NCBI GenBank assembly: GCA_041497995.1
Contig: JBGQHM010000386.1
Span: forward strand, 1 to 6,531
Direction of reading: 5' to 3'
DNA: 6,531 nt
Source: DATKMS01 sp041497995
GTDB taxonomy: Bacteria > Desulfobacterota > Binatia > HRBIN30
The position numbers were made by a program, and so were the translations under genes. This document shows positions 6,275-6,531 of this stretch, in pieces (position 1 is the first letter of the stretch; each line of letters opens with the position of its first letter). Below the pieces are notes generated by a model, which had not been told where the DNA came from, did not search any database, and saw only the letters and a program-made list of their open reading frames with translations.

Positions 6275-6531
6275 TCACAGGTTGCGGACCTTCGCCAGCA
6301 TCTTGAGCGGCAGCTGGGGCAGGGCGCTCAGCAGATGGCTCCATGAAAACTCACCCTGGTACGGGATCATCTCGGAGAGTTGGGCGAACATCAGCACCGC
6401 ATTCCACAGGAACAGGCACACGGTACTTGCGAGAAAGAGACGGCGCGCCCACGGCTGAGTGAGCCGCGTGAGCACCGTGGCCAATCCCAGGATGAAGAGC
6501 GGGGTCAGGCTGAGGAAGCCGCGGTTGCCGA
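6275..6531 (-). CDS. C-terminal part of an integral membrane protein, probable GT-C glycosyltransferase (partial)
   Basis: The minus-strand frame is open from the window edge at 6531 to a TGA at 6277-6275, giving about 85 residues of a gene that starts outside the window. It contains GNRGFLSLTPLFILGLA, then a charged loop, a second membrane helix RRLFLASTVCLFLWNAVLMF, and a polar tail (AQLSEMIPYQGEFSW onwards). A GNR-type turn followed by SLTP and a helix, then a WN-containing helix and an IP-containing tail, resembles the C-terminus of bacterial family-39-like (PMT-type) membrane glycosyltransferases as I recall them. A TTG at 6484 is in frame but lies within the first helix, so it is not taken as the start. 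It is convergent with the sulfotransferase gene. Confidence 0.7.
   Translation of the reverse strand, partial: GNRGFLSLTPLFILGLATVLTRLTQPWARRLFLASTVCLFLWNAVLMFAQLSEMIPYQGEFSWSHLLSALPQLPLKMLAKVRNL

Overview
The window is GC-rich, densely coding bacterial DNA. It looks like part of an envelope or extracellular-glycan locus from an environmental bacterium. No rRNA, tRNA, CRISPR array, transposase or phage gene is visible, and nothing in the sequence fixes the phylum.

Layout from the left: positions 1-124 hold no gene I can support. Positions 125-4090 carry a tight minus-strand operon of three genes, transcribed right to left: a DUF362-family protein (3032-4090), a Rossmann-fold FAD-dependent oxidoreductase of the amine-oxidase/UGM-like type (1684-3006), and a polytopic membrane protein resembling GT-C (PMT/TMTC-type) glycosyltransferases (125-1687). 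The last two genes overlap as TTGA. A 243-bp gap (4091-4333) follows, containing a 77-bp inverted repeat built from 8-bp units. Next comes a membrane-anchored SGNH/GDSL hydrolase on the minus strand (4334-5494). A 103-bp divergent spacer separates it from a compact plus-strand PAPS-dependent sulfotransferase-like protein (5598-6167). A second, partly decayed copy of the inverted repeat (6175-6247) lies between that gene and the C-terminal end of another membrane protein that enters from the right edge on the minus strand (6275-6531), probably also a GT-C glycosyltransferase.

Taken together, the genes suggest assembly and decoration of a glycan or glycolipid: two membrane glycosyltransferase-like proteins, an esterase or acyl-transfer type SGNH enzyme, a sulfotransferase, and an oxidoreductase of a type often found in polysaccharide loci. 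The substrate cannot be read from this sequence. The most unusual non-coding signal is the pair of inverted repeats with strictly 8-bp-phased CGAAA/TTTCG units, both placed just after stop codons.
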